Positions 17,505 through 24,616 of a stretch of DNA of 64,000 nt are shown here, in pieces. The position numbers and the translations under genes are program-made. The stretch comes from JAPLDB01 sp038206355 (GTDB lineage Bacteria > Bacteroidota > Bacteroidia > AKYH767-A > 2013-40CM-41-45), in contig JBBRAY010000005.1 of NCBI GenBank assembly GCA_038206355.1, forward strand, positions 67,683 to 131,682. Direction: 5' to 3'. The notes under the pieces were generated by a model, which saw only the letters and a list, made by a program, of their open reading frames with translations, searched no databases and had not been told where the DNA came from. How positions within the stretch are numbered: position 1 is the stretch's first letter; every line of letters begins with the position of its first letter.

Positions 17505-18029
17505 TTATGGTTTGAAGCCAATTCTTTTACGTGGTGGATTTGGAGCTTGCAGCAACTGCTTTAGTACTTTGAAAATTGTTTGAATATCAGTGTCACTATC
17601 GTTTACCTTCTTCTCAAGTTTTTCCAACTTCAACAATATATCTTTATTTGATGCCAATATCTCTCTCATTTTAGTAAATACCCTTATAATTCTGATATTG
17701 ACATCTATTGCTTTTTTACTGCGTAAAATACTTGATAGCATCGCCACACCTTGCTCTGTAAAACAATACGGCGCATAGCGAAGCCCCATTTTGTCAGATG
17801 AATTGGAGGTCACATATTGTGACCTCCAATTCCGGAATTCCAATGGTGACATCCGAAACATAAAATCCGCAGGAAATCTTTCCTTGTTTCTCTTCACAGT
17901 TTGCTTTAAAACTTTTGTTTGAACTTCATACAAACGCGCAAGGTCTCTGTCAATCATTACTTTTTGTCCCCTGATAAAATAAATTTTATCAATAATTTTT
18001 CCTTCCGGAATTAAACTGCTTTTTTTCAT
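17505..18029 (-). CDS. ORF6N-domain DNA-binding protein
   Basis: Start taken at the ATG (MKKSSLIPEGK); the frame continues 8 codons upstream only to a TTG. Residues about 10-100 match the ORF6N domain: DKIYFIRGQKVMIDRDLA, LYEVQTKVLKQTVKRN, RFPADFMFRM and YCFTEQGVAMLSSIL. The tail (about 115-170) is a predicted coiled coil (LLKLEKLEKKVNDSD). ORF6N/KilA-N proteins are common in phage and as chromosomal orphans in Bacteroidota; their cellular role is poorly defined. Here it lies inside the pyrimidine cluster, 12 bases before the permease and 88 after the aminotransferase, so it could be a passenger or a local regulator. Confidence 0.85.
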   Translation of the reverse strand: MKKSSLIPEGKIIDKIYFIRGQKVMIDRDLARLYEVQTKVLKQTVKRNKERFPADFMFRMSPLEFRNWRSQYVTSNSSDKMGLRYAPYCFTEQGVAMLSSILRSKKAIDVNIRIIRVFTKMREILASNKDILLKLEKLEKKVNDSDTDIQTIFKVLKQLLQAPNPPRKRIGFKP

Positions 18030-18117
18030 ACCACATTTTTTTAAAGGGTACAAATTGCAAATTCTTCATCCCTCAGGAAACCGAATTAAAAGGTATTTTA
18101 TTTTAGAATTAAAAGAA

Positions 18118-19473
18118 CTAATTGCAAAAATCATCTGCAACGGAAATTGCTTTTGAAATTATATCCAGCCCTTCATCCATTTCATCTTTTGTAATGCACA
18201 TGGGCGGACAAGTAAAAATATAATTCCATCTGACGAAAGTGAAAAGTCCCAACTCCACAAGCCTGGCATTTACTTTATTCATAACTTCCATTTCTGAAGG
18301 CGATGCGTTCCATGGTGCCATGGGTTCTTTGGTTTTTCTGTTCTTCACCAACTCAATACAACCAAGTAAACCGGTAGTGCGAAAATCACCAATGCTCGCA
18401 TGTTCTTGTTTCATCTTTTCAACCCGAATGGTCATGTAAGTTCCCATATTATAAGCATTCTCGATCAGGTTCTCATCTTCATAAATTCTCAAAACTTCAA
18501 CGCCCGCAGCGCAAGCGACTGCATGGGCAGAGTAGGTGAGGCCTATCGGGAGCGGCTTGTCATTAAAATGATTAATGAGTTCTTCCTTAATAATCATTCC
18601 ACCGAGGGGAATATATCCGCATGTCAATCCCTTTGCAAAACACATGATATCAGGAACCACATCATGATGATCAACGCCAAACCATTTTCCCGTTCTTCCA
18701 AAACCACTCATCACTTCATCTGCAATGAGTAATATTCCATACTGATCTGCCAGCGTACGAACCCGTTTCCAGTATCCCGGAGGATATTTTATGCAGCCAC
18801 TGGAGCCGCTTTCACCTTCCATTAATATTGCAGCAACATTGCCGGGGCCTTCGTATTTAATTATACGCTCCATATGAGCAATGGCGTTCTCTGTGCATTC
18901 TTCAGGCGTTTTACTATTCCATGGACAACGGTAGAAGTAAGGATTCTCTACATGAATAAAATTAGGTGACTGCTGTGCATCGTGCGGAAGTTTCCGCGGG
19001 TCACCACCAACACTCATTGCACCATACGACGCGCCATGATAACTTTGATATAGAGAAATGATTTTATGTCTTCCCGTATAGAGCCTTGCAAACTTGATTG
19101 CATTTTCAATCGCTTCAGCTCCTGCATTGGTGAAAAATGTTTTCTTTAGAGAGCCCGGAGTTATTTCAGCAAGTTTTTTTCCCAGCTCGCCACGCGCACC
19201 GGTAATCATTCCCGGATGAACAAAACTAACTTCATCCATCTGTCTCATCACCGCTTCCTTTACACGGGGATGCCCATGACCAATGTTCATATTCATAAGC
19301 TGAGATGAAAAATCCAGAATCTTTTTTCCGCTCCTGTCATAAAGATAAACTCCTTTAGCAGTTTTGATATTCAACGGATTTAATCCCGACTGCTTACTCC
19401 ATGAGAATACGGTGTAGTCTAAATTATTCCGAAGTATCTGTTCTCTCTCTGTAACGGTTAATTCTATTTCCAT
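18118..19473 (-). CDS. Class III aminotransferase, probable beta-alanine (or beta-aminoisobutyrate) aminotransferase
   Basis: A 451-residue PLP enzyme of the class III (omega-amino acid) aminotransferase family. Family motifs are GAEAIENAIKFAR near residue 120, YHGASYGAMSVGGDPR near 145, ADEVMSGFGRTGKW near 250 and the PLP-lysine segment CFAKGLTCGYIPLGG near 280. Such enzymes move the amino group of omega-amino acids to pyruvate or 2-oxoglutarate. In this cluster the expected substrate is beta-alanine from uracil (or 3-aminoisobutyrate from thymine), yielding malonate or methylmalonate semialdehyde for the dehydrogenase encoded next to it. GABA or taurine transamination cannot be excluded from sequence alone. 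Confidence 0.85.
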   Translation of the reverse strand: MEIELTVTEREQILRNNLDYTVFSWSKQSGLNPLNIKTAKGVYLYDRSGKKILDFSSQLMNMNIGHGHPRVKEAVMRQMDEVSFVHPGMITGARGELGKKLAEITPGSLKKTFFTNAGAEAIENAIKFARLYTGRHKIISLYQSYHGASYGAMSVGGDPRKLPHDAQQSPNFIHVENPYFYRCPWNSKTPEECTENAIAHMERIIKYEGPGNVAAILMEGESGSSGCIKYPPGYWKRVRTLADQYGILLIADEVMSGFGRTGKWFGVDHHDVVPDIMCFAKGLTCGYIPLGGMIIKEELINHFNDKPLPIGLTYSAHAVACAAGVEVLRIYEDENLIENAYNMGTYMTIRVEKMKQEHASIGDFRTTGLLGCIELVKNRKTKEPMAPWNASPSEMEVMNKVNARLVELGLFTFVRWNYIFTCPPMCITKDEMDEGLDIISKAISVADDFCN

Positions 19474-19581
19474 CTGATATTAAATTAGTTTATGCTTATC
19501 AATAATCTCAATTGGTATTTCTTAATTCGTTTTCATTCGTACTTCGTATACTCGTATGCATTGGATATTCGTTCTTCGTTG

Positions 19582-21039
19582 CTAGCTCATCCAGTTCGTC
19601 TTCCCCTCCGGATTCCATTTTACCGTTGTCTTCTTCAACTTCGTCCAGAACTCAATAGAACTTTTACCGGTGATATCACACACGCCGAATTTGCTGTCAT
19701 TCCATCCGCCAAATGAAAATGGTTCGCGCGGAACAGGGACACCCACATTGACGCCGATCATCCCCGCACTTGCACGATCCATCACTTGTCTCGCTAGTCC
19801 ACCGCTTTGTGTGAATACTGAAGCCGCATTTCCATAAGGCGATGAATTTTCGATAGCTATGGCTTCATCAAGATCTTTGGCTCGAATGATTGCAAGCACA
19901 GGTCCAAATACTTCTTCCTTTGCAATGGCCATATCGGGTTTTACAAAATCAATAACTGTTGGCCCAACATAAAAACCATTTTCATGTCCTTCAACTTTCC
20001 AGTTGCGGCCGTCAACAAGCACTTTCGCACCTGCATTTTCTGCTTCTGTGATGTATCGCTCTATTCTGTCTTTTGCTTCTTTGCTGATGACACTTCCTAA
20101 ATTTTTTCCGGGAATAATTTTCTTCGCCTCTGCACATATTTTACTCACAATTAAATCCATTTCGCCAACAGCAACCATTGCACTTGCAGCCATGCATCGC
20201 TGACCCGCACATCCACTCATGCTTGCAGTCACATTCGTTGCTGTCATGTCAGGATGTGCATCAGGTAATACGATGAGATGATTTTTTGCACCACCAAGAG
20301 CCACACACCGTTTAAGATTTGATGTCGACCTTATATAAACGATTTTTGCAACCTTCGTTGAGCCGACAAATGACACCGCTTCAATATCAGGATGATCGCA
20401 AATGGCTTCCACAATTTCCCTGTCGCCATTTACAATGTTGAATACGCCATCAGGTAAACCGGCTTCTTTTAATAGCTCAGCAATCCGGTTAGAAGATATA
20501 GGAACCTGCTCACTTGGTTTTAAGATCATACAATTTCCCAATGCAAGAGCATTCGGAATGGTCCAGTGTGGAACCATATTCGGAAAATTAAAAGGTGCAA
20601 TGGATGCAACCACACCCAGTGGTTTATGTTCAACCCTGCATTCAACACCTTTGCTTACTTCAAGTAATTCTCCCGAAATCAGTTGGGGCAGAGAGCAGGC
20701 AAACTCAGTAAGCTCGATACTTTTTTCCACTTCCGCCCTTGATTCATCCATCGTTTTTCCATTCTCAATATGGACCAATGCAGAAAGTTCTTCAATGTTT
20801 TTTTCCAGCAAATTTTTATACCGGTAAAAAACCTGAACCCTTTCTTTTATTGGCATGGCGCTCCAAAGAGGGAATGCTGCTTTAGCGGATTTAACGGCTT
20901 CATCAAGCTGACTTGCTGATGACAACGGGACAGTGGATATCTTTAATCCCGATAATGGGCTTAATACATCAAGTGTTTTTAAGGTTCCATTTTTAAAGTT
21001 TCCTCCTACATAATTTTTTACTTCCTGATATTCCTTCAT
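19582..21039 (-). CDS. mmsA: Methylmalonate/malonate-semialdehyde dehydrogenase (CoA-acylating)
   Basis: An aldehyde dehydrogenase of 485 residues with the MMSDH signatures: NFPNMVPHW near residue 150, FVGSTKVAK near 225, GGAKNHLIVLPDA near 250 and catalytic cysteine in GCAGQRCMAASA near 285. It oxidises malonate semialdehyde to acetyl-CoA and methylmalonate semialdehyde to propionyl-CoA with NAD and CoA. It is the first gene of the minus-strand pyrimidine cluster, and its presence completes the route to central metabolism. A TANNTTTG element (TATTTTTG, minus strand 21061-21054) precedes the ATG by 14 bases. The enzyme could also serve valine or inositol catabolism, but no such genes are nearby. 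Confidence 0.93.
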   Translation of the reverse strand: MKEYQEVKNYVGGNFKNGTLKTLDVLSPLSGLKISTVPLSSASQLDEAVKSAKAAFPLWSAMPIKERVQVFYRYKNLLEKNIEELSALVHIENGKTMDESRAEVEKSIELTEFACSLPQLISGELLEVSKGVECRVEHKPLGVVASIAPFNFPNMVPHWTIPNALALGNCMILKPSEQVPISSNRIAELLKEAGLPDGVFNIVNGDREIVEAICDHPDIEAVSFVGSTKVAKIVYIRSTSNLKRCVALGGAKNHLIVLPDAHPDMTATNVTASMSGCAGQRCMAASAMVAVGEMDLIVSKICAEAKKIIPGKNLGSVISKEAKDRIERYITEAENAGAKVLVDGRNWKVEGHENGFYVGPTVIDFVKPDMAIAKEEVFGPVLAIIRAKDLDEAIAIENSSPYGNAASVFTQSGGLARQVMDRASAGMIGVNVGVPVPREPFSFGGWNDSKFGVCDITGKSSIEFWTKLKKTTVKWNPEGKTNWMS

Positions 21040-21053
21040 CTGTTGATTTTTGA

Positions 21054-21061
21054 CAAAAATA
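21054..21061 (-). promoter_or_regulatory. Putative promoter -7 element of the pyrimidine catabolic cluster
   Basis: Minus-strand TATTTTTG fits TANNTTTG and lies 14 bases upstream of the mmsA ATG, predicting a very short leader. No good -33 TTTG at 17-23 bases is evident, so this is tentative. Confidence 0.35.
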
Positions 21062-21122
21062 CAAATAGAAGCGGGTAATCACCCTTTACTATATATATGC
21101 TTGTGTAAGATTTCACCCCACA

Positions 21123-21151
21123 TTTGTTAATGATTTCTGAAAATAAATTTG
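21123..21151 (+). promoter_or_regulatory. Putative sigma-factor gene promoter (TTTG-N17-TAAATTTG)
   Basis: TTTG at 21123-21126 and TAAATTTG at 21144-21151 agree with the Bacteroidota -33/-7 consensus with a 17-base spacer. It would give a leader of about 180 bases before the sigma factor ATG at 21339. Confidence 0.5.
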
Positions 21152-21338
21152 CAAACCAAGAATCTACCATTTATATTTGACAAAACTTTTAAATAATACA
21201 ACCGCCCATCGAGTAAACTATACTCTATATTTTCAGATTAATTTTTAAACGCGGTTATTCTATAGTCAACTTCTACTTTACGGTTTTCACTCTGGCAACA
21301 GAGCTTCTTATCACTTTAACCATTAAAGCGGAAACACT

Positions 21339-21926
21339 ATGTCCAATCCACATCTGATGACTGACGAGGAACTCGTCCACGCCTACCAGAAAGGCAATGA
21401 CCACGCTCTTGCCGAACTGTTAGTTCGGTACAAAGACCGGATTTATGCTGTGATCTTCTACCTTGTGAGAAATCGCGAACTGGCAGAAGATTTATTCCAG
21501 GATTGCTTTGTCAAAATTATCACCAACTTACGTAAACAAAATTACGACGAGCAGGGGAAGTTTTTGCCATGGGCAATGTGCATTGCACGCAACATTGTGC
21601 TGGATTATTTCCGGACACAAAAAAACAAGGTGATGATTCGTGAAACAGATGAATGGAGTCCGTTTGACATCATCCCTGAAAAAACGGCAAGCCCAATGGA
21701 TAAAATCATCGAGGACGAAAAAACTGCGCACGTCAGACGCATGATTGAACGCCTCCCTGATCATCAGCGCGAAGTAGTTATCCTCCGGCATTATGGCGGT
21801 TTGTCGTTTAAAGAAATTTCAAAACTGCTTAAGATTAATATCAATACCTGTGTAGGAAGAATGCACTACGCTGTAATTGAATTAAGGAAAATGGCCGGGG
21901 TTACCCCAAAGAAGTCTGTTTCATAA
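21339..21926 (+). CDS. RNA polymerase sigma factor, sigma-70 family (ECF-like)
   Basis: A 195-residue two-domain sigma factor. Region 2 spans about residues 10-90 (LAELLVRYKDRIYAV, ELAEDLFQDCFVKI, FLPWAMCIARNIVLDYFR) and region 4 about residues 130-185 (RLPDHQREVVILRHYGGLSFKEIS followed by a helix-turn-helix with NTCVGRMHYAV). No anti-sigma factor gene follows: the next gene is the convergent tRNA methyltransferase, 8 bases away. This suggests regulation by another route or a distant partner. The upstream neighbour, mmsA, is divergent. Confidence 0.92.
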   Translation: MSNPHLMTDEELVHAYQKGNDHALAELLVRYKDRIYAVIFYLVRNRELAEDLFQDCFVKIITNLRKQNYDEQGKFLPWAMCIARNIVLDYFRTQKNKVMIRETDEWSPFDIIPEKTASPMDKIIEDEKTAHVRRMIERLPDHQREVVILRHYGGLSFKEISKLLKININTCVGRMHYAVIELRKMAGVTPKKSVS

Positions 21927-21934
21927 TTCAGGAG

Positions 21935-22639
21935 TTATAAATAATAATCTCCCGTCAGTTCTCTGTAATCCTTACTGAACTGATCAATGGCATCATGAAT
22001 AATAATTATGGATTCATCCATCACGCCAAAGCGTGAACTGAATTCCATCATCACCCGCTTCTCAGGCCTGTCCTGTTTCGTTTTTACTTTCAGCATCCGC
22101 TCGCAGAATAAACCATGTCGCATGGCGATGTCCATAAATTCCATTCCTTCTTTTATGGGGAGTATGACACACAGTTTGCCATTTGAAGTCAATATCTTTT
22201 TTGTTCCGAGAATCAGATCCTCAAAGGTAAGCTGGTCGTGATGCCTTGCCTGTGATCTAAGCTCCTCCGGTGGTTTGGATGCATGATGAAAGTAGGGTGG
22301 GTTACTTACGATCAGGTCGTACTTTTCATTTGTTGTCCCGGCAAATTCCTGAAAAGAAATATGAAAGGGGAGGAGCCGCTCCCACCACGGAGATATTCTG
22401 AAATTCTCTTTGCATTGCAGAAATGCTCCTTCGTCAATATCCACAGCATGAATAATCCCGGAAGACTTTTGTGCGATCATCAGGGAGATTATTCCTGTTC
22501 CTGTCCCGATATCGAGAATCTTTTTTGATCCGTTTACATTTACCCATGCGCCAAGCAATACCGCATCAGTGCCCACTTTCATTGCACACTTATCCTGATG
22601 AATCGTAAACTGTTTGAAACGAAAGGTAGTTTCGGACAT
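21935..22639 (-). CDS. trmN6: tRNA1(Val) (adenine(37)-N6)-methyltransferase
   Basis: SAM-dependent N6-adenine methyltransferase of the YfiC/TrmN6 family, 234 residues, modifying A37 next to the anticodon of tRNA-Val. Motif I is ILDIGTGTGIISLMIA near residue 40 and the amino-methyltransferase catalytic motif is SNPPYF near residue 112. The N-terminal FRFKQFTIHQDKCAMKVGTDAVLLGAW is characteristic of this family. It is convergent with the sigma factor gene and lies beyond a repeat-rich spacer from rimM. Other NPPY methyltransferases (RlmF/HemK type) are much less likely given the N terminus. Confidence 0.9.
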   Translation of the reverse strand: MSETTFRFKQFTIHQDKCAMKVGTDAVLLGAWVNVNGSKKILDIGTGTGIISLMIAQKSSGIIHAVDIDEGAFLQCKENFRISPWWERLLPFHISFQEFAGTTNEKYDLIVSNPPYFHHASKPPEELRSQARHHDQLTFEDLILGTKKILTSNGKLCVILPIKEGMEFMDIAMRHGLFCERMLKVKTKQDRPEKRVMMEFSSRFGVMDESIIIIHDAIDQFSKDYRELTGDYYL

Positions 22640-22664
22640 AAAAAAGGAAGGTCCAAAGTAAGAA

Positions 22665-22694
22665 GTATTAAGTAGTAAGACAAATCAATGATTT
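22665..22694. repeat. Left 30-bp direct repeat flanking the palindromic element
   Basis: Matches 22928-22957 at 28 of 30 positions; begins GTATTAAGTA and contains AGACAAATCAAT. The two copies bracket the inverted-repeat element, as if the element had been inserted within, or carried along with, a duplicated sequence. Confidence 0.8.
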
Positions 22695-22700
22695 TTTGAA

Positions 22701-22877
22701 AGTGGCTCGTATTGGATTTAAAGATTCCTCATTCCATTCGGAATGACAATTAGGTTGCTGATTAAGTTGGCGGAAGAGAAAATTTGCCTCCGAGCCGCAA
22801 ATTTTCTCTTCCGCCACAAACATCATTAATATCATGTCATTATAAATGCAATGAGGAATCTCTCAATCTGAGCCACT
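22701..22877. mobile_element. MITE-like nested inverted repeat (about 177 bp)
   Basis: Four pairs of inverted segments are nested in order: 22701-22708 with 22870-22877, 22723-22733 with 22850-22860, 22742-22748 with 22835-22841, and a perfect 20-bp pair 22768-22787 with 22797-22816 around a 9-base loop. The whole stretch can fold into one long hairpin. It has no coding capacity. Size, palindromic form and flanking direct repeats are those of a miniature inverted-repeat element or a REP-like unit; a transposase able to move it is not in the window. Confidence 0.65.
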
Positions 22878-22927
22878 ACAAATTTTATTTGAGTACTGAT
22901 ATTTTAATTACCAGAACAAAGACGGCA

Positions 22928-22957
22928 GTATTAAGTATTAAGACAAATCAATAATTT
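22928..22957. repeat. Right 30-bp direct repeat flanking the palindromic element
   Basis: Second copy of the 22665-22694 sequence with two mismatches. Confidence 0.8.
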
Positions 22958-22978
22958 CAAATGAAGTACAGTACCACT

Positions 22979-23020
22979 ACTTAATACTCTTTACTTAATA
23001 CTCTTTACTTAATACTTTTT
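22979..23020. repeat. Tandem 14-bp repeat, three copies
   Basis: Unit ACTTAATACTCTTT at 22979, 22993 and 23007, the last with a T in place of C. It ends directly at the rimM stop codon. The unit is an approximate reverse complement of the GTATTAAGTA motif in the adjacent direct repeats. Confidence 0.8.
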
Positions 23021-23021
23021 T

Positions 23022-23543
23022 TTACTCAATGTACAAATCAATCAATCCGGCCGGAAGCGTCATAAGGATGTACATTCCGTCTTCATCAATGGAATCAATA
23101 AAATCTTCGTTGAGCGGAATCAAAACCTCTTTGCCTTTAACATTGCAAACTGCAATTTCCTGCTGAGGGAATTCATCGATCCTGATAATTGGTCCGAGGT
23201 CGCCGTGGACAGCGTCGATGATACGGAAGTCTTGAAATCCTTTCGCAGAATCGAATTGATGTTTTTCCTTTTTTCCTGACTTTTTCTGCTCCTTAAAAAC
23301 ATTTTTTTTCAGGAACAATTGTGCCTTATGTTCGTCATTGATATCTTCAAATTTAACAATAACATTTCCTCCCTTTTCAAAAATATCAACGACTAAAAAA
23401 GGAACTTCAATTCCATCCATGCTGATGAACAAAAATTTTTCATCAAAAAAATCATCTTCATTTGTTGCAAGCACGAGCTCACCACTAAAACCATTCAGCT
23501 TACTGATGAATCCGATTTTTTTAAAAGCCATTTCGCTCTTCAT
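23022..23543 (-). CDS. rimM: Ribosome maturation factor RimM
   Basis: 16S rRNA processing factor that assists 30S head assembly and binds S19; 173 residues. The N-terminal RimM beta-barrel begins KKIGFISKLNGFSGEL, and the C-terminal PRC-barrel contains GFQDFRIIDAVHGDLGPI and KEVLIPLNEDFI followed by LPAGLIDLY, the usual family ending. A second in-frame ATG four codons later (23531) is an equally good start. It follows rpsP on the same strand, as in many bacteria, with a hairpin in the 175-base gap. Confidence 0.93.
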   Translation of the reverse strand: MKSEMAFKKIGFISKLNGFSGELVLATNEDDFFDEKFLFISMDGIEVPFLVVDIFEKGGNVIVKFEDINDEHKAQLFLKKNVFKEQKKSGKKEKHQFDSAKGFQDFRIIDAVHGDLGPIIRIDEFPQQEIAVCNVKGKEVLIPLNEDFIDSIDEDGMYILMTLPAGLIDLYIE

Positions 23544-23615
23544 TCAAAAAAATAAATTATGGGAATAAATATTTCTGATTGCTATCGGGAACAAAGATTC
23601 ACAAAGAATTCCGGC

Positions 23616-23655
23616 AAAATAAAATCCGTCCTGACATCAGAACGGATTTTATTTT
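23616..23655 (-). terminator. Hairpin between rpsP and rimM (terminator or attenuator)
   Basis: 14-bp perfect arms (AAAATAAAATCCGT at 23616-23629 and its complement at 23642-23655), with an inner CTGA/TCAG extension, form a strong stem with A/T tracts on both sides. Placed between two genes usually co-transcribed, it could end rpsP messages partially and lower rimM expression. Confidence 0.7.
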
Positions 23656-23718
23656 CTTGTCTATAGTTTCTTGTCTGTTGGTCGCATTTCTCGATGACTA
23701 ATGACCAATGACAGCTGT

Positions 23719-24261
23719 TTATCCTTGCGCTTCACCCTCAGCAGGTGCTTCCGCAGCCGGAGCCTCTCCTTCAACAACTGCCGGTACTTCTTCAACCGGT
23801 GGAGGCGTATTTTTTACACGCACTTTTTCAGCAATGACTTCGCGTTTCTTTGATTCATCAGCAAGACGTCCTTCCATTGTCTTGGAAGATTCACCCGCTA
23901 AACGCGCGCGTTTCTCTTCAATTTTGTTGTGCTTGTCCTCCAGCCATTTCTGGAATTTCTCATCGGCCTGTTCCTGTGTCATCAGACCTTTTTCAATACC
24001 ACGCTGAAGGTGGCGTTTGAAAGTGATTCCCTTGTATGAGAGAATTGCCTTGGCGGTATCAGTTGGCTGTGCGCCTTTACTGAGCCACTCCATGGCTTTC
24101 ACATCGTCAATGTGAATGGTTGCGGGGTTCGTGTTGGGGTTGTATTTACCGATGACTTCGATAAACTTACCATCCCTCGGAGCACGACCGTCCGCTACCA
24201 CGATATGGTAATAAGCCTGGTGCTTCTTACCGTGACGTGCTAAACGAATTTTTACTGGCAT
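23719..24261 (-). CDS. rpsP: 30S ribosomal protein S16 with C-terminal extension
   Basis: Small-subunit protein S16. Residues 1-80 are the conserved domain (MPVKIRLARHGKKHQAYYHI, DGRAPRDGKFIEVIGKYNP, GAQPTDTA). The remaining 100 residues are a lysine/glutamate-rich helical part and an alanine/proline/glutamate-rich tail (EAPAAEAPAEGEAQG). The total of 180 residues is about twice the E. coli length; such extensions are usual in Bacteroidota. It is followed by a hairpin and then rimM. The spacer upstream is shared with the divergent hppA gene. Confidence 0.95.
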   Translation of the reverse strand: MPVKIRLARHGKKHQAYYHIVVADGRAPRDGKFIEVIGKYNPNTNPATIHIDDVKAMEWLSKGAQPTDTAKAILSYKGITFKRHLQRGIEKGLMTQEQADEKFQKWLEDKHNKIEEKRARLAGESSKTMEGRLADESKKREVIAEKVRVKNTPPPVEEVPAVVEGEAPAAEAPAEGEAQG

Positions 24262-24512
24262 TTTGCTTTAATTTTTGTTATTTGATGGTTATTTCTGCCT
24301 TTTCCTGAGTCATGTCAGGATAGCCATTCTCCGCTGGCTTTTTGAAAAGGGACGCGAAGATGCAGTTATTATTTGAATTGAGCAAAGGTGGGTAGTGAAA
24401 GTTAATAATTACTTATTTACCCTTTTTCTTAACATCAATTATTAACTGCTAAAGGGGCATGCAGTTTTTGATTTTTGACTTTCGATTTTTGCCTTTTCTT
24501 TCAAACAACCCC

Positions 24513-24542
24513 TTGCACAGTTATCCCCAAATTATACCTTTG
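24513..24542 (+). promoter_or_regulatory. Putative hppA promoter (TTG-N19-TACCTTTG)
   Basis: TTG at 24513-24515 and TACCTTTG at 24535-24542 fit the Bacteroidota -33/-7 pattern with a 19-base spacer. Transcription would begin near 24547, about 70 bases before the ATG. Confidence 0.55.
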
Positions 24543-24545
24543 CAC

Positions 24546-24576
24546 CCCTTTTTTAAAAAACCAAAGGGCTTTTTTT
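24546..24576 (+). terminator. Possible leader hairpin/attenuator upstream of hppA
   Basis: CCCTTT (24546-24551) pairs with AAAGGG (24563-24568) and is followed by a run of seven T. It sits at the predicted 5' end of the hppA mRNA, so it could be an attenuator, a 5' stabiliser, or chance in an AT-rich spacer. The stem is only 6 bp. Confidence 0.35.
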
Positions 24577-24616
24577 ATTTTTATTACTAACCAATAACAA
24601 CTAACGAATTCAGAAT

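Larger units (their letters stand above)
22640..23021. other. Repeat-rich intergenic region between trmN6 and rimM
   Basis: No gene is visible. It contains a nested inverted-repeat element (22701-22877) flanked by an imperfect 30-bp direct repeat (22665-22694 and 22928-22957), then a three-copy 14-bp tandem repeat abutting the rimM stop. Confidence 0.8.
24262..24616. other. Divergent rpsP/hppA intergenic region
   Basis: No gene seen. On the plus strand it holds the hppA promoter (24513-24542) and a leader hairpin. On the minus strand CACCTTTG (24390-24383) is a possible, one-mismatch -7 element for rpsP. TCCTGA/TCAGGA (24303-24320) is a short inverted pair in the rpsP leader. Confidence 0.6.
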
